Source of the DNA: an uncultured Chitinophagaceae bacterium
GTDB taxonomy: Bacteria; Bacteroidota; Bacteroidia; Chitinophagales; Chitinophagaceae
Direction of reading: 5' to 3'
Assembly: GCA_903881425.1 (NCBI GenBank)
Contig: CAIRTF010000142.1
Span: 1-32,480 of the forward strand
DNA length: 32,480 nucleotides
Shown here: positions 25,180-32,480 of the stretch, one piece after another
How the letters are laid out: each line of letters begins with the position of its first letter
How positions within the stretch are numbered: the stretch's first letter is position 1
Translations under genes and position numbers: made by a program
The notes under the pieces: generated by a model
Told to the model about the DNA's origin: nothing
The model's input: the letters and a program-made list of their open reading frames with translations, nothing else
Database searches by the model: none

Positions 25180-26043
25180 ATGAAACAATTGCTTTGTTTA
25201 GGGATGATTTTTAACATTTTGCTCTTGCAGGCACAAACCGCTGAAATGCCCGCCGGTAAATCATTTCGCATCAGCAGCCCTTATTCGATGTTCCCGGATT
25301 CTTTGCGTAACAAAGAGCCGAGAGTGTATGATAATAAAATCTATTCTGCACAAGAACATTATAATGACAGCAGTGCTTATATTTTTGTTCCTGATTATTT
25401 TGACAAGAATAAACCTTTTCATTTTGTAGTTTGGTTTCATGGGTGGGGAAATAATATTGATTCTGCCCTACCATATTATCATTTGAAAGAGCAATTTTAT
25501 GCTGCTCATTTAAATGCAATTTTTCTTTTTCCTGAAGGACCCAAGAATGCTCCTGATAGTTATGGCGGCAAGTTTGAGAAAGCAGATACTTTCAATTATT
25601 TTATGAACGATGTAACGAAGTTTTTACAAACAGAGAAATGCATCACTAAAAATATTTCTTTTGATATGATTTATGGCGGGCACAGCGGCGCCTACAGAGT
25701 GATGAGTTATTTATTATTGCATTCGAAATATAATTGCAAAGGGGTTTTATTGTTTGATGCATTATATGGGGAGTTGGAAAAGTTTGCTGTGCATTTGCAA
25801 AAAAATCCATTAGGCAAAATGATCAATATTTATACAGACAATGGCGGCACTTTACAGAACTCTTTAAATATGGCAAAAGAAATGAAAGCTTGGAAATGGA
25901 AATATGTATTGAAAGAAGAAGATGATTTCTTGAAAGAGGATGTTCGAAAAAATCAAGTAGTCTTTTTGCACAGTAAGAAACTGCATAATGATGTAGTGGC
26001 AAATCAAAATAATTTTCAACGATTTTTAGAAGCCCTGAAGTAA
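25180..26043 (+). CDS. Exported alpha/beta-hydrolase-like esterase
   Basis: This protein of about 287 aa has a signal peptide (MKQLLCLGMIFNILLLQAQ). An alpha/beta-hydrolase pattern follows: oxyanion-hole FHGWGNN (about residues 86-92), the nucleophile elbow GGHSGAY with Ser169, an acidic residue in LLFDALYG, and a late His in LHNDVV. Substrate and family name are not certain; it looks like a feruloyl-esterase or PHB-depolymerase-like secreted hydrolase. An in-frame ATG at 25171 would add three residues; the later one fits the signal peptide better. Its stop abuts the stop of the convergent batC-like gene. Confidence 0.7.
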   Translation: MKQLLCLGMIFNILLLQAQTAEMPAGKSFRISSPYSMFPDSLRNKEPRVYDNKIYSAQEHYNDSSAYIFVPDYFDKNKPFHFVVWFHGWGNNIDSALPYYHLKEQFYAAHLNAIFLFPEGPKNAPDSYGGKFEKADTFNYFMNDVTKFLQTEKCITKNISFDMIYGGHSGAYRVMSYLLLHSKYNCKGVLLFDALYGELEKFAVHLQKNPLGKMINIYTDNGGTLQNSLNMAKEMKAWKWKYVLKEEDDFLKEDVRKNQVVFLHSKKLHNDVVANQNNFQRFLEALK

Positions 26044-26652
26044 TTACCAATCTTTATCGGGTTTTACTTGCTTGATTTTTTGCTTTTGCATCTCCTGCAA
26101 ACGTTTTTCCTCTTGCCTTAATTGATTCAACAAGTTCTCGGCTTGTTGTTTATTCATTTTATTCTCTTGTTTTTTATCCTGCGGTTTTTGATCTTGTTTT
26201 TTGTTTTGATTTTGTTGTTGTTTATTTTGTTTGTTCAATTCATTCAATGCTTTTTGTAAATTCTCTCTGGCATCATCATCTGAAGGATTCACTCTCAAAG
26301 ATTGTTTGAATGAGTTGATCGCTTCCTGTAATTGTTTTTGATTGACCTCCGCAATCCCTTTATTGTATAATGATCTGGCTCTTATAGAAGTATCTGTTGA
26401 ATTTTCTGCTGATGATTGAAACAGTTTAGCGGCATCTGTATAATTCTTTTGTCGCTGCAAAGCCACGCCTGTATTGAATTGTGCTGTAGTATTCTTTTCA
26501 TCTTTCTTCAACACTTTTTCATATTCAGTCTGCGCTTGTTTATAATCACCTTTTTTATACCATTCATTACCCTTCACCAAAAAATCATTCACGGTTTGCG
26601 AAAATGATGCTGTTGAAATGAATAAAAACGATATGATTATTATTTGCTTCAA
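26044..26652 (-). CDS. batC: BatC-like TPR protein (aerotolerance operon)
   Basis: This 202-aa exported or membrane-tethered protein has a signal peptide ending TASFSQ. About three tetratricopeptide repeats follow (residues 22-135, for example KGNEWYKKGDYKQAQTEYEKVL and LYNKGIAEVNQKQLQEAINSFKQSL), then a Lys/Gln/Asn-rich charged tail predicted to be coiled-coil. The gene overlaps batB by four bases (ATGA), a sign of translational coupling. Bat proteins form an envelope complex linked to oxygen or stress tolerance in Bacteroides and Leptospira; the precise role is unsettled. Confidence 0.8.
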   Translation of the reverse strand: MKQIIIISFLFISTASFSQTVNDFLVKGNEWYKKGDYKQAQTEYEKVLKKDEKNTTAQFNTGVALQRQKNYTDAAKLFQSSAENSTDTSIRARSLYNKGIAEVNQKQLQEAINSFKQSLRVNPSDDDARENLQKALNELNKQNKQQQNQNKKQDQKPQDKKQENKMNKQQAENLLNQLRQEEKRLQEMQKQKIKQVKPDKDW

Positions 26653-27650
26653 GCTATTGATAATTTTTTTTCTGAGATAAAAAATTCTGCGACTAATAAT
26701 AAAATAGCCGCCAATAAAAAATAAACATAGTATGATTGATACTCAATAAAACCTCCGGCATTACTGATACTTTTCTTTTCCATGCCATTTAATTCATTTA
26801 CCAATGCATCCGATACAATAGATAAATTATTTAACGAATGATATGTTCCATTTCCTGCTTGTGCCAGATCTTTCAATAATTGCTCATTCAATTTAGAAAT
26901 AACCGTTTGACCGTTCTCATCTTTTTTATATTCATTTGTTCCCGGCTCAATGATCGGTGATCCATCTGCAGAACCAACACCAACTGTATGAATAATGGTT
27001 CCATGATCTGCCAATTCTTTTACCGTTTCCAATGCTCTATCATCCTGATCTTCTCCATCAGTAATTAATATTGCCGCTTTATATTTTTTTTCTTTTGTAT
27101 CCAATGAAACATCACACAAACGCAATGCATCACTGATATTCGTTCCCTGCACCGATACCAATTCCGGCGAAGCACCACTCACAAACATTTTGGTGGCAGC
27201 AGCATCTGCAGTCAATGGCATTTGCAAATACGCTTGTCCGGCAAATACAATCAATCCAATTCGATTGTTTTCTAATTTATTTGTAAGTTGATTGATGAGC
27301 AATTTTGCTTTTTCTAAACGCGATGGTTTCTCATCCTGACTCAACATACTTTTACTTACATCCAAGGCAATCATCACATCAATACCATTTGCCATAGAAC
27401 CTTTTCCCTGTGCAGGTTTTCTAAGATTGGCAGCAGCAATAATACTCAATGTCAATGCAATAAATGCTATAATGATTTTAGTTTTGTATTTATCAGGAGA
27501 ATAATAATTCATTAATTTCTCTACCAATCTTACATCGCCTAATTGTTGTTTTACTTTTTGTTTCCATTTGATTACATATACTAACAAAAAGATAAGCGGC
27601 AATAATATGAATAAGCCTGATAAGAATTCTATGTTTTGAAATTGAAGCAT
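26649..27650 (-). CDS. batB: BatB-like von Willebrand factor A membrane protein
   Basis: This protein of about 333 aa has two N-terminal transmembrane segments (about residues 8-27 and 58-76), a periplasmic or cytoplasmic VWA domain, and a C-terminal transmembrane segment (YYVYFLLAAILLLVAEFF). The metal-ion-dependent adhesion site is complete: DVSKS (D97, S99, S101), the Thr in QGTNISDAL and the Asp in LITDGEDQDD. The frame runs back to a TTG at 27659, but the ATG at 27650 is the natural start. The usual partners (MoxR ATPase, DUF58, BatA, BatD) are not in this window; upstream is a beta-lactamase gene instead. Confidence 0.85.
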   Translation of the reverse strand: MLQFQNIEFLSGLFILLPLIFLLVYVIKWKQKVKQQLGDVRLVEKLMNYYSPDKYKTKIIIAFIALTLSIIAAANLRKPAQGKGSMANGIDVMIALDVSKSMLSQDEKPSRLEKAKLLINQLTNKLENNRIGLIVFAGQAYLQMPLTADAAATKMFVSGASPELVSVQGTNISDALRLCDVSLDTKEKKYKAAILITDGEDQDDRALETVKELADHGTIIHTVGVGSADGSPIIEPGTNEYKKDENGQTVISKLNEQLLKDLAQAGNGTYHSLNNLSIVSDALVNELNGMEKKSISNAGGFIEYQSYYVYFLLAAILLLVAEFFISEKKLSIA

Positions 27651-27699
27651 TGTGTGCAAGCTACTTGCAGAAACTGATAATGAAAAACTAAAAATGATT

Positions 27700-28515
27700 T
27701 TATCTCTTTCCTTTCAAAAAACCCTGGTTATCTAAAATATGCATCAACATATTTTTTCTGATGGTAACGATATCTGTATCATGTGTTCCTTCAATATTCA
27801 ATACAAAAAAATAAGGATGTTTATTTTCTTCGATCCAACCTACAATCCAACCCAATGCATTACCGTTTTCTCTATATCCCATACCTGTTTTATAAGCTAG
27901 AATGTAATTAGCATTACTTTCTCTTACCATTACTTTTTTTACAATATCCGTTGTGGTTTTTGAAAAAGGCAGTTGACTGAAATATAATTTCTTTACCAAG
28001 CCCAATTGCTCATCAGCAGTGATTTTTAAAGAATTATCCAACCAAAAAGTATCTATCCGATTACCGATTTTGTGATTACCATACTTTAAACTATCTAACC
28101 ATGCTTGCATTGTATCTTTTCCAATTCTTCTTGCTACTTCCTGATAATACGGAACACAAGAAACTTTAAATGCTTCTTCCATTGTCAAATCTTTATTCCA
28201 ATCCTCATTCCAACGCTTGATACCATCCCACTTAATAATCATTTTTTCATTTTCAATTCTGCCGGTTTGTAAACCTATCAATGAATTCACAATTTTAAAA
28301 GTGGAAGCCGGTAAATATGCGGAATCTTTATAACGCGATAAATTATAAATAGTGAAGCGACCCAGTCCATTATCAAACAAAGCAAAACTTCCGGCAACAT
28401 GATTACTGTCGAAATATTTTTTTAGAGAATCCTCAATGGTTACGTTATTCGGGCTGCATGCTGAAAAGAAGATAATGGATGACAGAAAAAAGATGACAGA
28501 AAAAAATAGTCGCAT
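27700..28515 (-). CDS. Class D beta-lactamase-like lipoprotein
   Basis: This protein of about 271 aa has all four class D serine beta-lactamase motifs: S71-T-F-K74, S119-C-V121, Y145-G-N147 and K209-T-G211, followed by the GWIVGWIE strand. An N-terminal lipobox (FFSAC, Cys20) predicts a lipoprotein. By family it would hydrolyse beta-lactams through an acylated Ser71 with a carbamylated Lys74, but BlaR-type sensor domains share the fold and activity cannot be read from sequence. The frame extends to an ATG at 28542 that overlaps the upstream stop (ATGA). The ATG at 28515 is preferred because it begins the signal peptide and a -7 box lies between the two. Confidence 0.88.
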   Translation of the reverse strand: MRLFFSVIFFLSSIIFFSACSPNNVTIEDSLKKYFDSNHVAGSFALFDNGLGRFTIYNLSRYKDSAYLPASTFKIVNSLIGLQTGRIENEKMIIKWDGIKRWNEDWNKDLTMEEAFKVSCVPYYQEVARRIGKDTMQAWLDSLKYGNHKIGNRIDTFWLDNSLKITADEQLGLVKKLYFSQLPFSKTTTDIVKKVMVRESNANYILAYKTGMGYRENGNALGWIVGWIEENKHPYFFVLNIEGTHDTDIVTIRKNMLMHILDNQGFLKGKR

Positions 28516-28529
28516 AAAATTAATTTCCG

Positions 28530-28537
28530 CAAAAATA
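28530..28537 (-). promoter_or_regulatory. Putative -7 box for the beta-lactamase gene
   Basis: On the minus strand this reads TATTTTTG followed by C, an exact TAnnTTTG match, 15 bases before the ATG at 28515. It implies the beta-lactamase can be transcribed independently of the TonB/DUF4249 genes and favours the downstream start. Confidence 0.45.
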
Positions 28538-28538
28538 A

Positions 28539-29450
28539 TCATCTCAACGTATCTACAGCAATTGAATATGCAGTAAAAAAGCCGTATCCGTTTTTTACGT
28601 TTTGAAATACATTGGTTGGTTCTGCAAAAGGATTATCTTTTGCAATGTCGTAATCATTTACCGTTTTGATATAATTAAAATAATCCCGTGTAATATGCAA
28701 TAATTCTATATATGGTCTTCGAACTCTGCCAGAAGTAAAGCCCGTTGTCATCTGGTCATCAGAAACAAATACTTCTACTTTTTTTGTTTGTCCGCTGAAA
28801 TGAATATCACTCAGCAATAATTTATTTCCATCAATACAAGTTTGTGTAGTAAATGGATTGTTGAAAATCATTTTCTCGAAATCTGTATCAGTGGTATTGA
28901 TGCAATTAGCATAACTGCCATCCGATCTATGAATACGAATCAAATAATAATCAGTTGATGCAGTAGCATCAGTAAAATTAAAACTGATCTTATCCATTAT
29001 ATTTCCGGCTGCATCATAAGCTGCATTTTTCTGGAGTAAAGTAGTATTAATGGTCATTAAAGATGGCAAAGCACCGGATGCTGATACATCAGTAAATCCA
29101 TTAACCGATGCATCTACTTCATAATTAGCACTAAGAATTGTTTTTTTGGTTTTGTTGATATACCTGAAATTGATGGAATCATATTTCAATGTATCGATCA
29201 CAACATTATTTTGTTTGATAGTGATGAATGCGTTCTTTACTTCATAAGTTCTGATCAAGCTGGAACCTGTGTCAACAGGATCATTGATGCCTCTGCTTCT
29301 TGTTAAGCGAACAATAAATTGTTGTGCTTGCTGCCATTGTCCGTTCAATACCAAAACAGGTTGTGCGGATGGTACATCAATCTGTAAAGATTTATTACAT
29401 GCCAGTGGCATTAATAAAAAAAACAAAACTGATATACGCCATCTTTTCAT
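28539..29450 (-). CDS. DUF4249 outer-membrane lipoprotein
   Basis: This 303-aa protein has a lipoprotein signal peptide (LLMPLACN, Cys18). The DUF4249 pattern follows: VLVLNGQWQ, then VKNAFITIKQNN, SANYEVDASVNGF and late VRRPYIELLHITRDYFNYIK. In Bacteroidota this family is typically encoded directly behind a TonB-dependent receptor, as here (three-base gap), and presumably acts as its surface partner. The ligand is unknown. Confidence 0.85.
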   Translation of the reverse strand: MKRWRISVLFFLLMPLACNKSLQIDVPSAQPVLVLNGQWQQAQQFIVRLTRSRGINDPVDTGSSLIRTYEVKNAFITIKQNNVVIDTLKYDSINFRYINKTKKTILSANYEVDASVNGFTDVSASGALPSLMTINTTLLQKNAAYDAAGNIMDKISFNFTDATASTDYYLIRIHRSDGSYANCINTTDTDFEKMIFNNPFTTQTCIDGNKLLLSDIHFSGQTKKVEVFVSDDQMTTGFTSGRVRRPYIELLHITRDYFNYIKTVNDYDIAKDNPFAEPTNVFQNVKNGYGFFTAYSIAVDTLR

Positions 29451-29453
29451 TTG

Positions 29454-31802
29454 CTAAAATTTAAATTGATAACTGACTGATGGTATAATAGGAAACAACG
29501 CAAATTCATTAAACTGGTTTTTATAAGTATGTGTTGCAGCATCATAAATAGTTGTGCGATAAATAAAATAAGCATTTAATCTGCTGTACACATTATAAAT
29601 ACTCAGTACCCAATCTCTTTCGAATTTCTTTTTTTGTTTGATAAATGTTGCAGAAATATCTAACCGATGATAAGCAGGTAAACGATAACTGTTTCTGCTG
29701 TTATACACTTCCACTTCATGATTATTAATATCCAAATAAACCGCCACAGGCAATGTGGTAGCCATTCCTGTACCATATACCCAATCTGCACTTAATAAAA
29801 TATTCTTCTTCCATTCATGCACTACCGCTATTTTAATATCGTGTCTTCTATCGTATTTATATGGGAATGTTTGTCCGTGATTCAAGTCAGCAAATTGCCG
29901 ATTGCTCCAACTTAATGTGTATCCGATCATTCCTGTTGTTTTGCCTTTCTGTTTTTGTGCCATTAATTCCAATCCGTAAGTAGTACCTGTTCCGATTACA
30001 ACTTTATTTTCCCAGGTTGTTAATGCATTCACGAAAGAAGAACCTTCAGCATATTCAATCACATTCTGCATTTTTTTATAATAGGCTTCCGCACTAAAAG
30101 CAAAATGATTTTTTCCATTATAATTCCAACCAATGGCCGTTTGCGTACTGATTTCTGCGGGTACATTATTGGTTGCAGGTACCCACAAATCTGTTGGCAT
30201 ACCCACACCACTATTGGTTAATAAATGAATGAACTGATTCATCTGCGTAAAAGAAATTTTAATACTCATGTCGTTATTTAATAAATAACGCGCAGATACT
30301 CTTGGTTGTAACGAAGAAAAAAATGTATTGCGTACACTAAATCCTGCCCAATGCAAACCAATATTGGCTTTTATTTTTTGTGAGAACCGAATATCATCTT
30401 CTGCATACAAATCATACTCCGTTGAACTGATAAAATTTGCCTGATAAGAAGAATCATAATTATAAGATGCATTGGTGATCTGTGTTTGATAAGCACCCGG
30501 ACTATAATTATGCCAGGTAACCGAAGCGCCTGTTTTAATAAAATGATCAGGGCTTGGCAAATAATCCATATCTATTTTTACACTTTTATCTTCAATACCG
30601 GAAGAATAAGCCTGAATATAATTTCCATTGGAAGAAGTTGATTGCGTGATATTTTGTGTGGTGGAAAGATCTAACTGATATTTGGTATAATTAGCAGTGA
30701 TATTACTGAATAATCTTTTACTGAATTGATGATTCCATCTCATCATGGCAGTATTATTTCCCCATTGCATTTTTACTCCATAACGATCTCCGCTCACCAA
30801 TAAAGTATCTTTATTAAAATCATAATTTTCATTGCCATCAAATTTATCTTTTCCAAAAAAGCCACTTAAGTATAAATGATCTTTCTCGCTTAAATAAAAA
30901 TTGAATTTGGCATTCACATCATAAAAATAATAACCCGCTTCAGCACCTTGATTATTTAATGATTTAATTAAAGGCCGCATATATAAGTCTGCAAAGGTTC
31001 TTCTCGCACTAATCATATAAGAAGATTTCTTTTTGGTGATAGGTCCTTCAATGGTCATCCTTGCAGCCAACAAACCAATACCACCCTCTCCATGCAATTC
31101 ATTATTATTGCCTTCTTTCATTCTGATATCTAATACAGAAGATAATCTTCCGCCGTATCTTGCAGGAAAGCCTCCTTTTATTACATCTACTGTTTGCAAT
31201 GCATCAGTATTGAACACAGAAAAAAATCCAAACAAATGCATGGCATTATACACAGGAACGCCATCCAATAAAATTAAATTTTCATCTGCACCGCCACCAC
31301 GAACATAAAATCCGGCATTGCCCTCGTAACCCGCTTGCACACCGGGCAACAATTGAACAGCTTTCAACACATCACTTTCTCCTAAAACAGCAGGCAACTT
31401 TTTTATTTGATCAGGTTGTAATTGTACCAAGCTCATCTGACTTCTCTGTACCGGATCATTTCTCTTTGCAGCCATTACCACAACTTCCTGTAAGGTATTA
31501 ACCGATTGCAAAGCCACATCTAATCTTTCATCTGCTTTCAATAATAATTTATATCGTGCAGATTGATAACCCACAAAAGAAAATTGTAATTCGATAGAAT
31601 CTTTAACGATTGGAATGGTGATAGAATAAAAACCATAATTATTAGAAGTAGTACCCCGATTAAAATTAACAGCTAACACAGATGTACCAAATAATCTTTC
31701 GCCGGTCGATTGATCGGTAATATATCCATGAATAGTAATTTTTTGAGAAAAGAGTTCTGTTGATAAAAATAAAAGAAAGGTTATATAAAAAAAGTGGCGC
31801 AT
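29454..31802 (-). CDS. TonB-dependent receptor with carboxypeptidase-regulatory-like domain
   Basis: This protein of about 782 aa has a signal peptide (MRHFFYITFLLFLSTELFSQ) and a regulatory-like domain (KITIHGYITDQSTGERLFGTSV, about residues 21-105). A plug follows with GFYVRGGGADENLILLDGVPVYN and GGFPARYGGRLSSVLDIRMKEG, then a beta-barrel ending SVSYQFKF. The frame is open from a TTG at 31820; the ATG at 31802 begins the signal peptide. It is paired with the DUF4249 lipoprotein three bases downstream and forms the head of a same-strand gene run. The transported substrate is not predictable. Confidence 0.92.
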   Translation of the reverse strand: MRHFFYITFLLFLSTELFSQKITIHGYITDQSTGERLFGTSVLAVNFNRGTTSNNYGFYSITIPIVKDSIELQFSFVGYQSARYKLLLKADERLDVALQSVNTLQEVVVMAAKRNDPVQRSQMSLVQLQPDQIKKLPAVLGESDVLKAVQLLPGVQAGYEGNAGFYVRGGGADENLILLDGVPVYNAMHLFGFFSVFNTDALQTVDVIKGGFPARYGGRLSSVLDIRMKEGNNNELHGEGGIGLLAARMTIEGPITKKKSSYMISARRTFADLYMRPLIKSLNNQGAEAGYYFYDVNAKFNFYLSEKDHLYLSGFFGKDKFDGNENYDFNKDTLLVSGDRYGVKMQWGNNTAMMRWNHQFSKRLFSNITANYTKYQLDLSTTQNITQSTSSNGNYIQAYSSGIEDKSVKIDMDYLPSPDHFIKTGASVTWHNYSPGAYQTQITNASYNYDSSYQANFISSTEYDLYAEDDIRFSQKIKANIGLHWAGFSVRNTFFSSLQPRVSARYLLNNDMSIKISFTQMNQFIHLLTNSGVGMPTDLWVPATNNVPAEISTQTAIGWNYNGKNHFAFSAEAYYKKMQNVIEYAEGSSFVNALTTWENKVVIGTGTTYGLELMAQKQKGKTTGMIGYTLSWSNRQFADLNHGQTFPYKYDRRHDIKIAVVHEWKKNILLSADWVYGTGMATTLPVAVYLDINNHEVEVYNSRNSYRLPAYHRLDISATFIKQKKKFERDWVLSIYNVYSRLNAYFIYRTTIYDAATHTYKNQFNEFALFPIIPSVSYQFKF

Positions 31803-31844
31803 GATAGATAAAGTTAACAATCATTATTGCTCATTTAATATTGC

Positions 31845-32480
31845 CTATTGAATTTTCAATACTCCCAACTCTTTACCCACTTTTGTAAATGCAGCAATAG
31901 CTTTGTCTAAATGTGTTTGTGTATGTGCCGCACTTAACTGTACTCTTATTCTTGCCAAACCTTTTGCAACAACAGGATAAAAGAAACCAATTACATATAC
32001 GCTTTCGTCTAATAACTTAGCTGCGAAAGTCTGTGCCAATACTGCATCGTAGAGCATAATAGGCACAATGGGATGATCGCCGGGTTTAATATCAAATCCC
32101 GCTTCCGTCATCATTATTCTGAAATATTTAGTGTTATATTCTAATTGATCTCTTAACTCAGTTGTTTCTGTTAACATATCTAACACCGCAATACTTGCAC
32201 CCACAATACTTGGTGCAACAGTATTTGAAAATAAATATGGACGAGAACGCTGACGAAGCATTTCTATAATTTCTTTTCTGCCCGATGTAAATCCACCACT
32301 TGCACCACCGAGAGCTTTACCCAATGTACCGGTAATAATATCAATCCTTCCCATTACATTTCTGTATTCATGTGTACCTCTTCCTGTTTTACCCAAAAAC
32401 CCTGAAGAATGACATTCATCAATCATTACAATTGCATCATATTGATCGGCCAGATCACAAATTTTATCTAATTGTGCAAT
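31845..32480 (-). CDS. kbl: Glycine C-acetyltransferase (2-amino-3-ketobutyrate CoA ligase), partial
   Basis: Only the C-terminal 211 codons are in the window; the frame stays open to the right edge, so the start lies beyond it. The enzyme is a PLP-dependent alpha-oxoamine synthase that cleaves 2-amino-3-ketobutyrate with CoA to glycine and acetyl-CoA in threonine breakdown. Visible features are the cofactor-contacting DECHSSGFLG, the PLP-lysine motif GTLGKALGGASGG, RQRSRPYLFSN, GFFYPVV and the C-terminal ARIRVQLSAAHT. These match Kbl more closely than serine palmitoyltransferase or BioF, though those relatives cannot be wholly excluded from a fragment. The gap to the TonB receptor gene is 42 bases. 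Confidence 0.88.
   Translation of the reverse strand: MAQLDKICDLADQYDAIVMIDECHSSGFLGKTGRGTHEYRNVMGRIDIITGTLGKALGGASGGFTSGRKEIIEMLRQRSRPYLFSNTVAPSIVGASIAVLDMLTETTELRDQLEYNTKYFRIMMTEAGFDIKPGDHPIVPIMLYDAVLAQTFAAKLLDESVYVIGFFYPVVAKGLARIRVQLSAAHTQTHLDKAIAAFTKVGKELGVLKIQ

Noticed and set aside
26157-26240. Simple-sequence tract in batC
   Set aside because: It encodes the Lys/Gln/Asn-rich tail typical of this family; I see no exact tandem unit that suggests phase variation.
1-32480. CRISPR arrays, tRNA/rRNA genes, integrases and known insertion sequences
   Set aside because: No regularly spaced direct repeats, cloverleaf-like genes or transposase/integrase motifs were found on either strand by reading.

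Overview
The window looks like chromosomal DNA of a free-living Bacteroidota bacterium, most likely of the Chitinophagaceae type. The evidence is AT-rich coding sequence, two TonB-dependent receptors with N-terminal carboxypeptidase-regulatory-like domains, a DUF4249 lipoprotein, Bat aerotolerance genes, the long Bacteroidota form of IspG, signal peptides ending in A/S-Q, and several upstream boxes matching the Bacteroidota -7 element TAnnTTTG. No lineage marker (rRNA, tRNA) is present, so the placement is an inference.

Layout. 1-1591: a pair of short GC-rich palindromic repeats and an AmgK-like kinase fused to a RapZ C-terminal domain. 1720-5539: a TonB receptor, a terminator, and a SAM hydrolase that appears to be exported. 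5630-10878: a probable DNA-damage island. On the minus strand are a 114-aa orphan, a 2H phosphoesterase and a PA0069-family radical SAM protein. Divergent from them are umuD-like and umuC genes, with a DUF72 protein converging on umuC. A DUF559 endonuclease gene bounded by inverted copies of the palindromic repeat sits exactly between umuD and umuC. 11064-13965: a large secreted Trp/Tyr/Gly-rich protein and a small exported protein. 14002-17406: IcmF, the fused isobutyryl-CoA mutase, which carries two in-frame copies of the same repeat. 17517-20213: aldose 1-epimerase, RidA, a 3-hydroxyacyl-CoA dehydrogenase C-domain protein and TsaB. 20317-22161: an ArsR-family regulator followed by a persulfide dioxygenase-rhodanese fusion. 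22196-25112: ispG and an LpxL-like acyltransferase. 25180-26043: an exported alpha/beta hydrolase. 26044-31802: a same-strand run of TonB receptor, DUF4249, class D beta-lactamase, BatB and BatC. 31845-32480: the C-terminal part of glycine C-acetyltransferase (kbl).

The two most notable signals are these. (1) A family of short palindromic repeats, about 20-24 bp, occurs six times as three inward-facing left/right pairs. One pair encloses the DUF559 gene, one lies in frame inside icmF, and several copies form the C-terminal codons of neighbouring genes. (2) The UmuD homologue has lost both catalytic residues (Ser to Ala, Lys to Arg), so it is predicted to be unable to cleave itself. All remaining genes are intact and ordinary for the phylum. 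No stretch over 300 bases lacks a gene, and I saw no tRNA, rRNA, CRISPR array or classical insertion sequence.
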